Shown here: positions 15,038-22,824 of the stretch, one piece after another
How positions within the stretch are numbered: the first letter of the stretch is position 1
Layout: each line of letters begins with the position of its first letter
DNA from: Candidatus Methanofastidiosum methylothiophilum
Lineage (GTDB): Archaea > Methanobacteriota_B > Thermococci > Methanofastidiosales > Methanofastidiosaceae
Length of the DNA stretch: 33,441 nt
Direction of reading: 5' to 3'
NCBI GenBank assembly: GCA_001587595.1
Contig: LNJB01000001.1
Coordinates: forward strand, 55,727 to 89,167
Position numbers and translations under genes: made by a program
Notes under the pieces: generated by a model
Seen by the model: only the letters and a program-made list of their open reading frames with translations
Told to the model about the DNA's origin: nothing
Database searches by the model: none

Positions 15038-15427
15038 ATGAAACTTTGTTTTCCGACAAATGGATATGCAGGAATTTATGAGTCAATAGGTGAGCATTTT
15101 GGGAGAACGCCAACCTATACAATATATGACATAGAGTCTAATAATATAAAAATAGTAGATAATTCCAGTGAACATATGGGAGGAATAGGATATCCCCCTG
15201 AAATCATGAAAAAAGAAAAAGTCGACATTCTAATATGCAAAGGTTTGGGAAAAAGAGCTCTAGGTATGTTTGTTGATTATGGAATCGATGTATATATCGG
15301 AGCAACCGGAACTGTTGAGAGGTCCATATCTGACTATAAAAACATGAAATTAAAAAAGGCCACGTTTAGTGATTCATGTAGCGAACATAAATTTGGTGAC
15401 CACAATAAAGGAAATTGTCACCATTAA
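15038..15427 (+). CDS. NifX/NifB/NafY-type domain protein (second), His/Cys-rich tail
   Basis: A 129-residue paralogue of the preceding gene with the same fold: MKLCFPTNGYAGIYESIGEHFGRTPTYTIYD, where EHFGR takes the place of DQRFGR, then VDILICKGLGKRALGMFVDYGIDVYIGATGTVE. The last 17 residues (CSEHKFGDHNKGNCHH) are rich in His and Cys, an obvious metal-binding tail that the first copy lacks. GAGGTGATGA overlaps the previous stop codon and lies just before the ATG, so translation is coupled. The paralogue pair may form a heterodimer that carries a cluster for the two ATPases downstream; that is inference. Confidence 0.88.
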   Translation: MKLCFPTNGYAGIYESIGEHFGRTPTYTIYDIESNNIKIVDNSSEHMGGIGYPPEIMKKEKVDILICKGLGKRALGMFVDYGIDVYIGATGTVERSISDYKNMKLKKATFSDSCSEHKFGDHNKGNCHH

Positions 15428-15451
15428 TTTTCTTTCCTAAATAGTGAGAAG

Positions 15452-16285
15452 ATGATACTTTCAATAGCAAGTGGCAAAGGAGGCACAGGTAAGACTACAG
15501 TATCCGTTAATTTGGCATTGAGTCTAGGCCAAGTTCAATTGATAGATTGTGACGTCGAAGAACCAAATGACAATATTTTTATCAAAGCCGATATAGAAGG
15601 CAGTCAAGATGTTAGCGTAGAGATACCTCAAATTGATCCTGAAAGATGTTTAAATTGTGGGGCATGTGCAAATTTTTGTAACTTTAATGCAATAGTTGAT
15701 CTCCCTTCTGGAATAAAGATATTCCCAAGTTTATGCCATTCTTGTGGGGGGTGTAAACTAGTATGTCAAAATGATGCCATAAGTTGGAAAGATAAAAAAA
15801 TTGGATATATAAGAAGAGGAAAAAAGGACGATATTTTATTTTATGATGGATTTTTAGATGTTGGAGAAAGTCGACCGACACCCATAATAAAGTCACTAAA
15901 ATATCAAATAGGAACAGATATTGACACAATACTTGATTGTCCACCTGGAACCTCTTGCTCATTTCTTGAAACGGTAAATGGATCTGACTTTTGTATCCTA
16001 GTCACAGAACAAACTCCTTTTGGATTCAATGACCTAAAGATAGCTGTAGAAGCATTGAAAAAAATGGATATACCTTTTGGAGTTGTAATTAATCGTGATG
16101 GAATAGGTGACGATGAAATTGAAATCTTTTGTAAAAAAGAGACGATTCCTATATTACTCAAAATACCTTATAATAAAGATATTGCGAAGTTGTACTCTAA
16201 AGGAGAATCATTTATAGATTGTTTTCCTGAAATATCTAGGCAGCTTGTTTATACTTTTTATAGTATTAAGAGCATGATAACATGA
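15452..16285 (+). CDS. MinD/Mrp-type P-loop ATPase with ferredoxin domain (first)
   Basis: A 277-residue soluble ATPase. The deviant Walker A motif GKGGTGKTT is at residues 8-16 and IDCDVEEPN at 31-39. An inserted bacterial-type ferredoxin module with two 4Fe-4S motifs follows: C66, C69, C72, C76 and C95, C98, C101, C105. The ATPase fold resumes with DTILDCPPGTSC (Walker B) and ILVTEQTPFG. Members of this group (COG1149) are found beside NifX-type genes and are thought to load or move iron-sulfur clusters, by analogy with Mrp/Nbp35; direct evidence is sparse. The gene overlaps the next by 4 nt (ATGA), so the two ATPases are made together and may dimerise. Confidence 0.93.
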   Translation: MILSIASGKGGTGKTTVSVNLALSLGQVQLIDCDVEEPNDNIFIKADIEGSQDVSVEIPQIDPERCLNCGACANFCNFNAIVDLPSGIKIFPSLCHSCGGCKLVCQNDAISWKDKKIGYIRRGKKDDILFYDGFLDVGESRPTPIIKSLKYQIGTDIDTILDCPPGTSCSFLETVNGSDFCILVTEQTPFGFNDLKIAVEALKKMDIPFGVVINRDGIGDDEIEIFCKKETIPILLKIPYNKDIAKLYSKGESFIDCFPEISRQLVYTFYSIKSMIT

Positions 16286-17145
16286 AGCAGATTGCTATAG
16301 TTAGTGGCAAAGGGGGAACAGGTAAGAGTTCATTAACATTAGCCTTTTCATCTTTGGCTAAAAATGTGGTCATTGCAGATTGTGACGTCGATGCCTCAAA
16401 TCTACATATAGTTTTGAATCCAACATTATTAAAAACTGAAGAATTTATAGGTTCAAAAATAGCCCATGTGGATAAAAATAAGTGTACAAACTGTATGCAG
16501 TGCTACTTTGGATGTAAATTTGGTGCAATTTCTAAAAAAATTGAAATAAAAGAATCGTTTTGTGAAGGCTGTGGCGTATGCCGTTTAGTCTGTCCTGAAA
16601 AAACTATAACTATGAAAGACAGAATATCTGGTTACACATATATATCTGAAACACGTTTTGGACTTTTGTCACATGCATTTTTAAAACCTGGTGCCGAATC
16701 TTCTGGAAAACTAGTAAACGAAGTAAGGAAAAATGCAATAGAGCTTTCAACTAAGAATAACAAAGATCTAATACTTATTGATGGGCCACCCGGAATTGGA
16801 TGCCCCCTAATCTCTACCATCACAGGGGTTGATCTTGCTGTTGTTGTAACAGAACCTACTTTTTCCGCCATTCAAGATCTCAAAAGAGTATTTGGGGTCA
16901 ATAAACACTTTGGAGTCAAATCTGTAGTATGTATAAATAAATCTGATATTAATAATTTCAACACTTCAAAGATTAAAGAATACTGTACACTCAATGATAT
17001 TGTAGTTATTGGTGAGTTACCTTATGATCCAATTGTAAACTCTGCAATAGTATCGCGCAAGACACTACTTGAAATTTCAGATTCGCCACTTTCATCTAAA
17101 ATAATTGAAATATGGGAAAAAATTCTGGATGAAATAAATTGGTAA
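16282..17145 (+). CDS. MinD/Mrp-type P-loop ATPase with ferredoxin domain (second)
   Basis: A 287-residue paralogue of the preceding protein. GKGGTGKSS lies at residues 9-17, IADCDVDASN at 31-40, and two 4Fe-4S motifs at C68, C71, C74, C78 and C94, C97, C100, C104. DLILIDGPPGIGCPLIS (Walker B region) and VVVTEPTFSAIQDLKRV follow. The start overlaps the first ATPase by 4 nt. It is the last gene of the operon that starts at 14240. Tandem pairs of these ATPases are common in anaerobes and suggest an obligate heterodimer. The family is certain; the cargo is not known. Confidence 0.93.
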   Translation: MKQIAIVSGKGGTGKSSLTLAFSSLAKNVVIADCDVDASNLHIVLNPTLLKTEEFIGSKIAHVDKNKCTNCMQCYFGCKFGAISKKIEIKESFCEGCGVCRLVCPEKTITMKDRISGYTYISETRFGLLSHAFLKPGAESSGKLVNEVRKNAIELSTKNNKDLILIDGPPGIGCPLISTITGVDLAVVVTEPTFSAIQDLKRVFGVNKHFGVKSVVCINKSDINNFNTSKIKEYCTLNDIVVIGELPYDPIVNSAIVSRKTLLEISDSPLSSKIIEIWEKILDEINW

Positions 17146-17261
17146 AATGGAGCTAAATAGTAAAATTATTTTTGATCTGTGCTTTTAAAAAATTAAAAAC
17201 AAACTTTAGCTTGAAATGCTCTTAGTTTCGATTCAGTTGATCTAGGAATGTTGAAATGAAT

Positions 17262-18380
17262 TCAATCTTTTAGAAGAAATTCATCTAGTACGTCTTTTGC
17301 CTTTTCTCTGTTTTCTTGGTGTTTTGTGATAAATTTAACAAGTTTCTCACTTAACAGATTTTTACACTCTCCGCAGAATACCTCTCCACTCTTACATCCA
17401 TCGTGTATTTCCTTTATCTTTTGATTGTCCTCTTCAAAAATGAAATATAGATACTGGTAGATTGTACATACCCCAGGATTGCCACCTTTTTCTTTATGTT
17501 CTTTTACGGTCTGGCCACCGCCAGTAAAAGCTCTTTTTATTTTTTTATCTACCTCTTTTGGAGGATCAATTGAAAAAATTGCAGTATCGCCCTTTGATGC
17601 TGACATTTTACCACTTGGGCCTTCTAAACCGGGAAGGAACATATTGTGTATTGCAGCAGGCTTATAATAGCCTAGTTTTGGTGCAACATCACGTGCAATC
17701 CTCCAATAAGGATCCTGATCAATGGCTGCTGGAATTAAAACTGGAACATTATGCCCTTTTAAGATTGAAGGTAAAAAGCAAGGTGCAGTCTGGACAGACG
17801 GAAAAAACATTATACCAATATTAGTTGAATTCTTAAATCCAAAGACTGCCTTTGCTGTAGATGTCGTTACATTTTTTGCAACCTGTATCGATATTTTATA
17901 CATAGTTTTAGCATAATCTATATTGGAAAATATAAAAGTTTTTTTGGGATCAAATCCTAAAGCTATTACATCAAGTGCATTTTCATAGGCAAAAGTATGT
18001 GTTTGTTCAAGTGTCAAATCTGGCCTCATCAGGAATTTTTCATCATCAGTCATCTGAAAATAAAACTCACAATCAAATTTATCTTGAAGCCATTTACAGA
18101 ATATCCAAGGAATTAGGTGTCCAATGTGTGTATGACCAGAAGGCCCCCTTCCGGTGTAGAGTGCAAATTTTTCTCCATCTTCATATTTTTTTAAAATCCA
18201 TCCAAGGTCTCTGTGTGAAAAGAATAATTTTCTTTTAAGGAAGGGATGCAAATCCCCTGTATATTTTTTTATTGTAGTTAATAATTCATCAGTAAGAACA
18301 TCAGTACCAAATTGTTTAATGAGCTTATTATAGTCAATTTCTCCCTCAACTTCCCAAGGAGTGACAACTGATTCGTCCAT
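17262..18380 (-). CDS. trpS: Tryptophanyl-tRNA synthetase, archaeal/eukaryal type
   Basis: A 372-residue class I aminoacyl-tRNA synthetase that charges tRNA-Trp. The HIGH motif reads HIGH at 85-88 within GRGPSGHTHIGHLIPW, and the KMSKS loop reads KMSAS at 258-262. The N-terminal TPWEVEGEIDYNKLIKQFG segment and TDDEKFL mark the archaeal/eukaryal form. Length is normal for archaea. It is the last gene of a minus-strand run trpB2 - NAD-kinase-like gene - trpS, with 36 nt after the middle gene, so it is probably co-transcribed with the enzyme that makes tryptophan from indole. Confidence 0.96.
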   Translation of the reverse strand: MDESVVTPWEVEGEIDYNKLIKQFGTDVLTDELLTTIKKYTGDLHPFLKRKLFFSHRDLGWILKKYEDGEKFALYTGRGPSGHTHIGHLIPWIFCKWLQDKFDCEFYFQMTDDEKFLMRPDLTLEQTHTFAYENALDVIALGFDPKKTFIFSNIDYAKTMYKISIQVAKNVTTSTAKAVFGFKNSTNIGIMFFPSVQTAPCFLPSILKGHNVPVLIPAAIDQDPYWRIARDVAPKLGYYKPAAIHNMFLPGLEGPSGKMSASKGDTAIFSIDPPKEVDKKIKRAFTGGGQTVKEHKEKGGNPGVCTIYQYLYFIFEEDNQKIKEIHDGCKSGEVFCGECKNLLSEKLVKFITKHQENREKAKDVLDEFLLKD

Positions 18381-18416
18381 AGTATCAGAATAACCTGATT
18401 TTACTGCTTTTTAAAT

Positions 18417-19520
18417 TTAATCTTTCCTTATTTCCTTTCTTTGTGCCATCCTATAACTACATATGACAAGAGTTTTTCCGGATAACATATCATCAAGCTC
18501 TGCATCACCGGTGTCAACAAGTAAAAATGGCGTATTTTCAAGTTTTTGTGGTGTTGCTATGATTATAATATTGTCTTTCCCGATTTTTCTTAAAATCTGG
18601 CTCGAAATCTGCTGATTTCCTCTGCCAAAAACAAATCCCTGTGCACCAATAGGGCTTACTATGATCTTTACACTTTTTTCATTTTTAATAAGATTTAAAA
18701 TGTTTTTTTCATTAACATCACTTGCAATCAATTTTTCATCTTTTATCAAGTCTACTCCAAGTATAGTCTTTTTTATACCCATTACTTCTGCAATTTTTGC
18801 TGTTGTAGATCCGGCACCAACAATATATAGTGACCCATCAGACATAAATTCGCTAGCAAAAACTGCTATGCCTTCCTTTGCCATTTCTTCATCGTGACCC
18901 TCAAACAAAGACTTTGCATCTTGAATCAAGTGAGGAATATAAGGTGTTTTTAAATAACCATATAATTTCATCTTAAATTTATCTGCCCTATAACTCTCTT
19001 CATCTATATCCAATACATCAGAATCTTTATATTTCGAACTACCATCTAAAAATGCTTTAAGAATATCTGCTGCTGCTTTAGGATTAATTGCAAATACAGA
19101 TGAAAACATTTTTACTCCTGCAGGAATTCCAATTACAGGTATTTCTGTAGCTACTGCTTCATATATATCTCTTGCAGTTCCATCACCACCACAGAATATA
19201 ATTATCTCAACTTTTCTCTTTTTGAATTCTTCAATTGTCTTTAGAGTATCTATCTTACTTGTTAATCCATTAACTGAATACACTACTTCATATTGAAGCC
19301 CCTTGTTTTTTATTGGGTCTTCTCCCATCTCACCAGAAGGAACTAAAAACAATGTATCTTTTATATTGCCGAGAGACTCAAGGAATATTTCAGCTCTTTT
19401 TGATGATACTTTTTCAGCACCAAGCGCTAAAGCTTTTTCATAGAGGTCATCTGTTCCTTTTAATCCCACTGATCCCCCCATCCCGGAGATAGGATTAATT
19501 AATAATCCAATAGTTTTCAT
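18417..19520 (-). CDS. ATP-NAD kinase-like protein (COG3199 type)
   Basis: A 367-residue soluble protein of the NAD kinase/diacylglycerol kinase superfamily, in the COG3199/AcoX-like group. It opens with IGLLINPISGMGG and has the nucleotide-binding IIIFCGGDGTARDIYEAV (GGDGT at about 111-115), then IPVIGIPAGVKMFSSVFA and GAGSTTAKIAEVMG. Function is probably phosphorylation of NAD or a related molecule, but this subgroup is poorly characterised. Two ATGs are adjacent; the second (19520) is chosen because GTGAT then sits 3 nt upstream, as in other genes here. It lies between trpB2 (29 nt away) and trpS (36 nt). Confidence 0.88.
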   Translation of the reverse strand: MKTIGLLINPISGMGGSVGLKGTDDLYEKALALGAEKVSSKRAEIFLESLGNIKDTLFLVPSGEMGEDPIKNKGLQYEVVYSVNGLTSKIDTLKTIEEFKKRKVEIIIFCGGDGTARDIYEAVATEIPVIGIPAGVKMFSSVFAINPKAAADILKAFLDGSSKYKDSDVLDIDEESYRADKFKMKLYGYLKTPYIPHLIQDAKSLFEGHDEEMAKEGIAVFASEFMSDGSLYIVGAGSTTAKIAEVMGIKKTILGVDLIKDEKLIASDVNEKNILNLIKNEKSVKIIVSPIGAQGFVFGRGNQQISSQILRKIGKDNIIIIATPQKLENTPFLLVDTGDAELDDMLSGKTLVICSYRMAQRKEIRKD

Positions 19521-19549
19521 CATATCACAAAAATAAAAAAAATGGAGGA

Positions 19550-20917
19550 TTAATCCTCCGTTATTTTTGGAAGTTTTTTAAGCGACTGTTTTACAAGTTC
19601 TGTAGGATATTCAAAGTCTGTTAGTTTTCCGTGAAGGTATAGTTCATAGGATTTAAGATCAAAGTGCCCATGCCCACTTGCATTAAATAAAATGACCTTT
19701 TCTTCTCCTGTCTGCTTACACTTTTTAGCCTCTTCTACTACAGATTTTATTGCATGTGCTGTTTCTGGTGCCGGTACATGGCCCTCAGTTTGTGCAAAAA
19801 GCATTGCTGCTTCAAATACTTCTGTTTGGTAGTAAGCTTGGGCTTCTATAATGTTTTGATCTTTGAGTGCACTTACTATCGGTGAAGCTCCGTGATACCT
19901 TAATCCTCCTGCATGAATACCTGGAGGAATAAAGTCATGACCTAGGGTGAACATTTTTGCAATTGGGCCTAGCTTAGTAGAATCCCCATAATCAAATGCA
20001 TAGAGACCTTTAGTTAAGGTTGGGCATGATTGCGGTTCAACTGCTATAACTCTTAAATCCTTTTTATCTCCTTTTAATTTGTCATGTAAGAAAGGAAAAG
20101 AGATGCCGGCAAAATTGGAACCCCCTCCAACACAGCCAATTACTATGTCAGGATACCTCTCTTCCATTTTAAATTGCTCTTTTGATTCAAGACCGATTAC
20201 AGTTTGATGCATACAAACATGATTTAAAACACTCCCAAGAGAGTATTTTGTATCTTCGTGGGTGGCCGCATCTTCAACTGCTTCAGAAATTGCAATTCCA
20301 AGACTTCCTGGATGCTCGGGATTTTCTTTTAGAATAGATCTCCCTGCATTAGTCTTATTACTTGGGCTTGGAAATACCTCAGCACCCCATAAATGAATAA
20401 GGTTCCTCCTATATGGTTTCTGCTCATAACTTACCCGCACCATGTAAACTCTACATGTTATATCAAATAAGCTCGTAGCATAACTTAGTGCAGATCCCCA
20501 CTGGCCTGCACCAGTTTCAGTTGTTATAGTTTGTGTACCTTCCTTCATATTGTAGTAAGCTTGGGGTACAGCTGTATTTGGTTTATGGCTGCCTGCAGGA
20601 GAAACTCCTTCCCATTTAAAGTATATTTTTGCAGGTGTTTTAAGTGCCTTCTCAAGCCTTATTGCTCTGTAAAGCGGAGAAGGCCTCCATACTGCATAAA
20701 TGTCACGTATTTCTTGTGGAATATCTATCCATCTTTCTTGCGATACTTCCTGTTTTAATATTTCCATTGGAAATAGAACTGAAAGTTCTTCCAATGTGGC
20801 CCGTTTTAAAGTTCGTGGGCTATATACTGGTGGCAGAGGTTTTGGTAAATCTGCCTGAATATTATACCATCTTTTTGGCATGTAGTTTTCGTCCAAAAAT
20901 ATTTTGGTTTTTTCCAT
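19550..20917 (-). CDS. trpB2: Tryptophan synthase beta-like protein TrpB2
   Basis: A 455-residue PLP-dependent enzyme of the TrpB2 class, longer than classical TrpB (about 400) owing to its N-terminal extension ([20 protein letters not shown] and onwards). The PLP lysine is K112 in [20 protein letters not shown] binds substrate, and [10 protein letters not shown] is the phosphate-binding loop. TrpB2 makes tryptophan from indole and serine without a stable TrpA partner. No trpA or other trp gene is in the window, so indole salvage is the likely use. GGGAGGAT 5 nt before the ATG is a strong ribosome binding site. It heads an apparent operon with the NAD-kinase-like gene and trpS. A candidate structured RNA lies about 100 nt upstream. 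Confidence 0.95.
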   Translation of the reverse strand: MEKTKIFLDENYMPKRWYNIQADLPKPLPPVYSPRTLKRATLEELSVLFPMEILKQEVSQERWIDIPQEIRDIYAVWRPSPLYRAIRLEKALKTPAKIYFKWEGVSPAGSHKPNTAVPQAYYNMKEGTQTITTETGAGQWGSALSYATSLFDITCRVYMVRVSYEQKPYRRNLIHLWGAEVFPSPSNKTNAGRSILKENPEHPGSLGIAISEAVEDAATHEDTKYSLGSVLNHVCMHQTVIGLESKEQFKMEERYPDIVIGCVGGGSNFAGISFPFLHDKLKGDKKDLRVIAVEPQSCPTLTKGLYAFDYGDSTKLGPIAKMFTLGHDFIPPGIHAGGLRYHGASPIVSALKDQNIIEAQAYYQTEVFEAAMLFAQTEGHVPAPETAHAIKSVVEEAKKCKQTGEEKVILFNASGHGHFDLKSYELYLHGKLTDFEYPTELVKQSLKKLPKITED

Positions 20918-21013
20918 GTTTATCCTCCCGTTATTTCATTAATGTTTATAAAATATTTAATCTAATAAAAAAACTTCTAAAGATTTCTAGATGTTTATTT
21001 TATATATAAATTC
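20918..21013 (-). promoter_or_regulatory. Leader/promoter region of trpB2
   Basis: Two TATA-like sequences occur on the minus strand: TTTATATATAAA at about 20999-21010 and AAATATTTTATAAAC nearer the gene. A near-palindrome, TCTAAAGATTTCTAGA, lies between them around 20977-20992. Either TATA could serve trpB2, or the gene could be read through from the RNA element upstream. Confidence 0.35.
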
Positions 21014-21127
21014 CTATGAGTAAGCGTAAACCTAAATGTAGGTTCGCTTAGTATCGCCACCACCAAAATCTAAGAAAAGAGTCTTTTTTGACCATTTTGT
21101 TTGCATTGGATGGCTCTATGCTCATAG
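21014..21127 (-). ncRNA. Candidate structured RNA upstream of trpB2
   Basis: A 114-nt segment closes on itself. The outer stem CTATGAG/CTCATAG pairs 21014-21020 with 21121-21127. Stacked directly on it is a hairpin at 21021-21050 with 12 base pairs, a 2-nt bulge and a 4-nt loop. A second arm pairs 21056-21061 with 21108-21114 (one mismatch), 21064-21069 with 21094-21099 (6 bp), and ends in an A/T-rich hairpin around 21073-21089. On the minus strand TTATATAG near 21151-21158 would start a transcript at about 21129, almost exactly at the outer stem. No known RNA family was recognised. It may be a free RNA or part of the trpB2 leader; the strand is inferred. Confidence 0.4.
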
Positions 21128-21156
21128 TACCAAACACTAAGTTATAAATCCCTATA

Positions 21157-21401
21157 TAAGTCTTTTTGTTATGGATTTGTTACATGATTTAAGCCAAACA
21201 ACATTTAATTCAATTCTTCTTTTAGTTTTACACCAGTCGTTATTGCTTGTCATAGCGTTTGAATATATTTTTGCCCGTTTTAGCCCCCCTCTTTATACCA
21301 AAAGTGTTTGTGATCAAAAATGCAATACTCATCATATTAAAGTACTTTTAATTTATGGCGTTATTTTTTAGTGCTGATCCCTATAATTAGATAGATTTAA
21401 G
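21157..21401. repeat. Diverged repeat, copy B (relic of a mobile element?)
   Basis: This is the second copy of the 9659-9907 element, in the same orientation, with substitutions and small indels throughout. It includes a plus-strand open frame of 66 codons (21171-21371) that is broken in copy A and so is not a conserved gene. The minus-strand peptide VWLKSCNKS near the left end matches VWLKSCNKA in copy A. In both places the element lies immediately upstream of a minus-strand promoter. The terminal inverted repeat is weaker than in copy A. Confidence 0.6.
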
Positions 21402-21482
21402 TTTTTTAGTCTATTTATACAACAACAGGCACCCCATTACACTTCCAGAAGATATATAAGTAATATTTTAATAATTATATCG

Positions 21483-22016
21483 ATGAAGATATTAGTAGGC
21501 TCTAAAAATCCTGTAAAGATTGATGCTACAAGGGAAGCATTCTCTTGTTACTATAAGGATATAGAAGTAGAAGGGATTGAAGTGAATAGTTCAGTTCCTA
21601 CTCAGCCAATAGACGAAGAAACATTTGAAGGCGCTGAGCATCGTGCCAAAGTTCTAAAAATTTTTAATGAAAAAGCCAGAATAAATGCATCTTTTTTTGT
21701 AGGTATTGAAGGCGGAATTATCAATATTTATTCTAAGTGGTTTGGTATAGGGGCTGTATGTATAATGGACGACAAAGGCAACTCTGGATTTGGGGTTTCC
21801 CCAATGTTTGAAATATGGAATGATGCTATAGATGAGCTATTAGATGGAAGTGAACTTGGGGATGTAATGGCTGAACTAACTGGTGATATTGACATAAAAA
21901 GAAAGGGTGGGGCCATTGGTTTTTTAACTGAGGGAGTTGTTGAAAGAAAGGAACTATACGTATCTGCACTTAAACTAGCTATCGTCCCATTTTTGAAAAA
22001 AGATCTCTACTTTTAG
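21483..22016 (+). CDS. DUF84 inosine/xanthosine triphosphatase (YjjX type)
   Basis: A 177-residue house-cleaning enzyme of the DUF84/YjjX family, which hydrolyses ITP and XTP to keep damaged purines out of nucleic acids. The family pattern is plain: MKILVGSKNPVKIDATREAF, VNSSVPTQPIDEETFEGAEHRA, FFVGIEGGI, ELGDVMAELTG, KGGAIGFLTEG and a final VSALKLAIVPFL. Length is normal. The start follows an AT-rich promoter zone (AATATTTTAATAATTATATCGATG) with no clear ribosome binding site, consistent with a leaderless mRNA. It is followed 57 nt later by the DUF3783 gene on the same strand. Confidence 0.93.
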   Translation: MKILVGSKNPVKIDATREAFSCYYKDIEVEGIEVNSSVPTQPIDEETFEGAEHRAKVLKIFNEKARINASFFVGIEGGIINIYSKWFGIGAVCIMDDKGNSGFGVSPMFEIWNDAIDELLDGSELGDVMAELTGDIDIKRKGGAIGFLTEGVVERKELYVSALKLAIVPFLKKDLYF

Positions 22017-22073
22017 CAGTATTTTCTTAGTACTTACAAAGAAGTTATAAAGTTAAAAAAGTAATCTACTTTG

Positions 22074-22460
22074 ATGAATAAGCAAAAGCATATAGTTGTT
22101 TACGGATATTCAGAATCAGATGTATTGAAATTAAAAGAATTCATCGACACCAAACTTGACGTGAATTTACAAATAATTTCTGCTTCTGGGAAGGAAAATA
22201 TTAAAGTAGCAGATATTATTGAAAGGAATGAGAATCCTTTTTTTGAAGAAAAAGTAGAAAAAGTTTTGATGCTTCTGGATTTTACAGATGGGGAGATAAG
22301 GTATTTATTGCATAATTTTTCTACCATCAACATTCCAAAGCCCTTGTTTTGTGCTTTGACTGAACATAATTTTGAATGGACTTTTGATAAGTTGATCTTA
22401 GACCTCATGGAAGAAAGAAAATATTTTGAAGAAAAGCGAAAATCTGAAAGAAGTTGTTAA
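22074..22460 (+). CDS. DUF3783-like protein
   Basis: A 128-residue soluble protein. The fold appears as a beta-alpha unit (KHIVVYGYSESDVLKLKEFI), a middle part (VEKVLMLLDFTDGEIRYLLHNF), and the C-terminal signature FCALTEHNFEWTFDKLILDLMEERKYF, which matches the DUF3783 pattern of T-E-x-N-x-x-W followed by an acidic helix. The family's function is unknown. The ATG at 22074 is chosen over an in-frame TTG just before it; a TATA-like GTTATAAAG at about 22044-22052 fits a leaderless start. The next gene begins 2 nt after its stop, so the two are coupled. Confidence 0.82.
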   Translation: MNKQKHIVVYGYSESDVLKLKEFIDTKLDVNLQIISASGKENIKVADIIERNENPFFEEKVEKVLMLLDFTDGEIRYLLHNFSTINIPKPLFCALTEHNFEWTFDKLILDLMEERKYFEEKRKSERSC

Positions 22461-22462
22461 TT

Positions 22463-22714
22463 ATGGAACTAACTGAAATGCCAAATATCGGAAAAGAAGG
22501 GAGTAAGAAACTCATTGCAGCCGGTATAAATACACCTGAAGAACTAACTAAGATAGGCAGCAAAGAGGCATTTATCCGAATAAAATCTATTGATGACACC
22601 GCATGTTTTAGCATGCTTCAAGCATTGGAAGGTGCGATCCGTGGCATCAGGTGGCATCACTTGCCAGAACCCATAAAAAAAGATTTGAAAATATTTTTTG
22701 ATTCATTAAAGTAA
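22463..22714 (+). CDS. TfoX C-terminal domain-like protein
   Basis: An 83-residue protein consisting only of a TfoX_C-type helical domain with helix-hairpin-helix character: MPNIGKEGSKKLIAAGINTPEELTKIGSKEAFIRI, then the cysteine segment DDTACFSMLQALEGAIRGIRWHHLP and a final helix PIKKDLKIFF. In bacteria this domain ends TfoX/Sxy, a competence regulator, but stand-alone versions are common and of unknown function. ATG at 22463 starts 2 nt after the stop of the DUF3783 gene, which implies translational coupling. Confidence 0.88.
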   Translation: MELTEMPNIGKEGSKKLIAAGINTPEELTKIGSKEAFIRIKSIDDTACFSMLQALEGAIRGIRWHHLPEPIKKDLKIFFDSLK

Positions 22715-22734
22715 GTACTAATAAGCATAGAAAT

Positions 22735-22803
22735 AACTAGAAATAATAACATACCTAGTTCTGATCAACAAAATAGATTATAATAATATTGACTATTAGT
22801 CAA
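22735..22803. terminator. Two dyads between convergent genes
   Basis: AACTAG at 22735-22740 pairs with CTAGTT at 22755-22760. TTGACT-ATT-AGTCAA at 22789-22803 is a perfect 6-bp hairpin. Both lie between converging transcription units and may act as a two-way terminator, though archaeal termination does not normally need hairpins. Confidence 0.35.
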
Positions 22804-22824
22804 GTGTTAACGACATTATTAAAA

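Noticed and set aside
14662-15427. Nitrogenase-related gene cluster
   Set aside because: Only stand-alone NifX/NafY-type domains are present; no nifHDK, nifEN or nifB radical SAM gene was found.
21171-21371. Plus-strand 66-codon frame with hydrophobic product
   Set aside because: It lies inside repeat copy B; the matching sequence in copy A is interrupted by stops, so the frame is not conserved.
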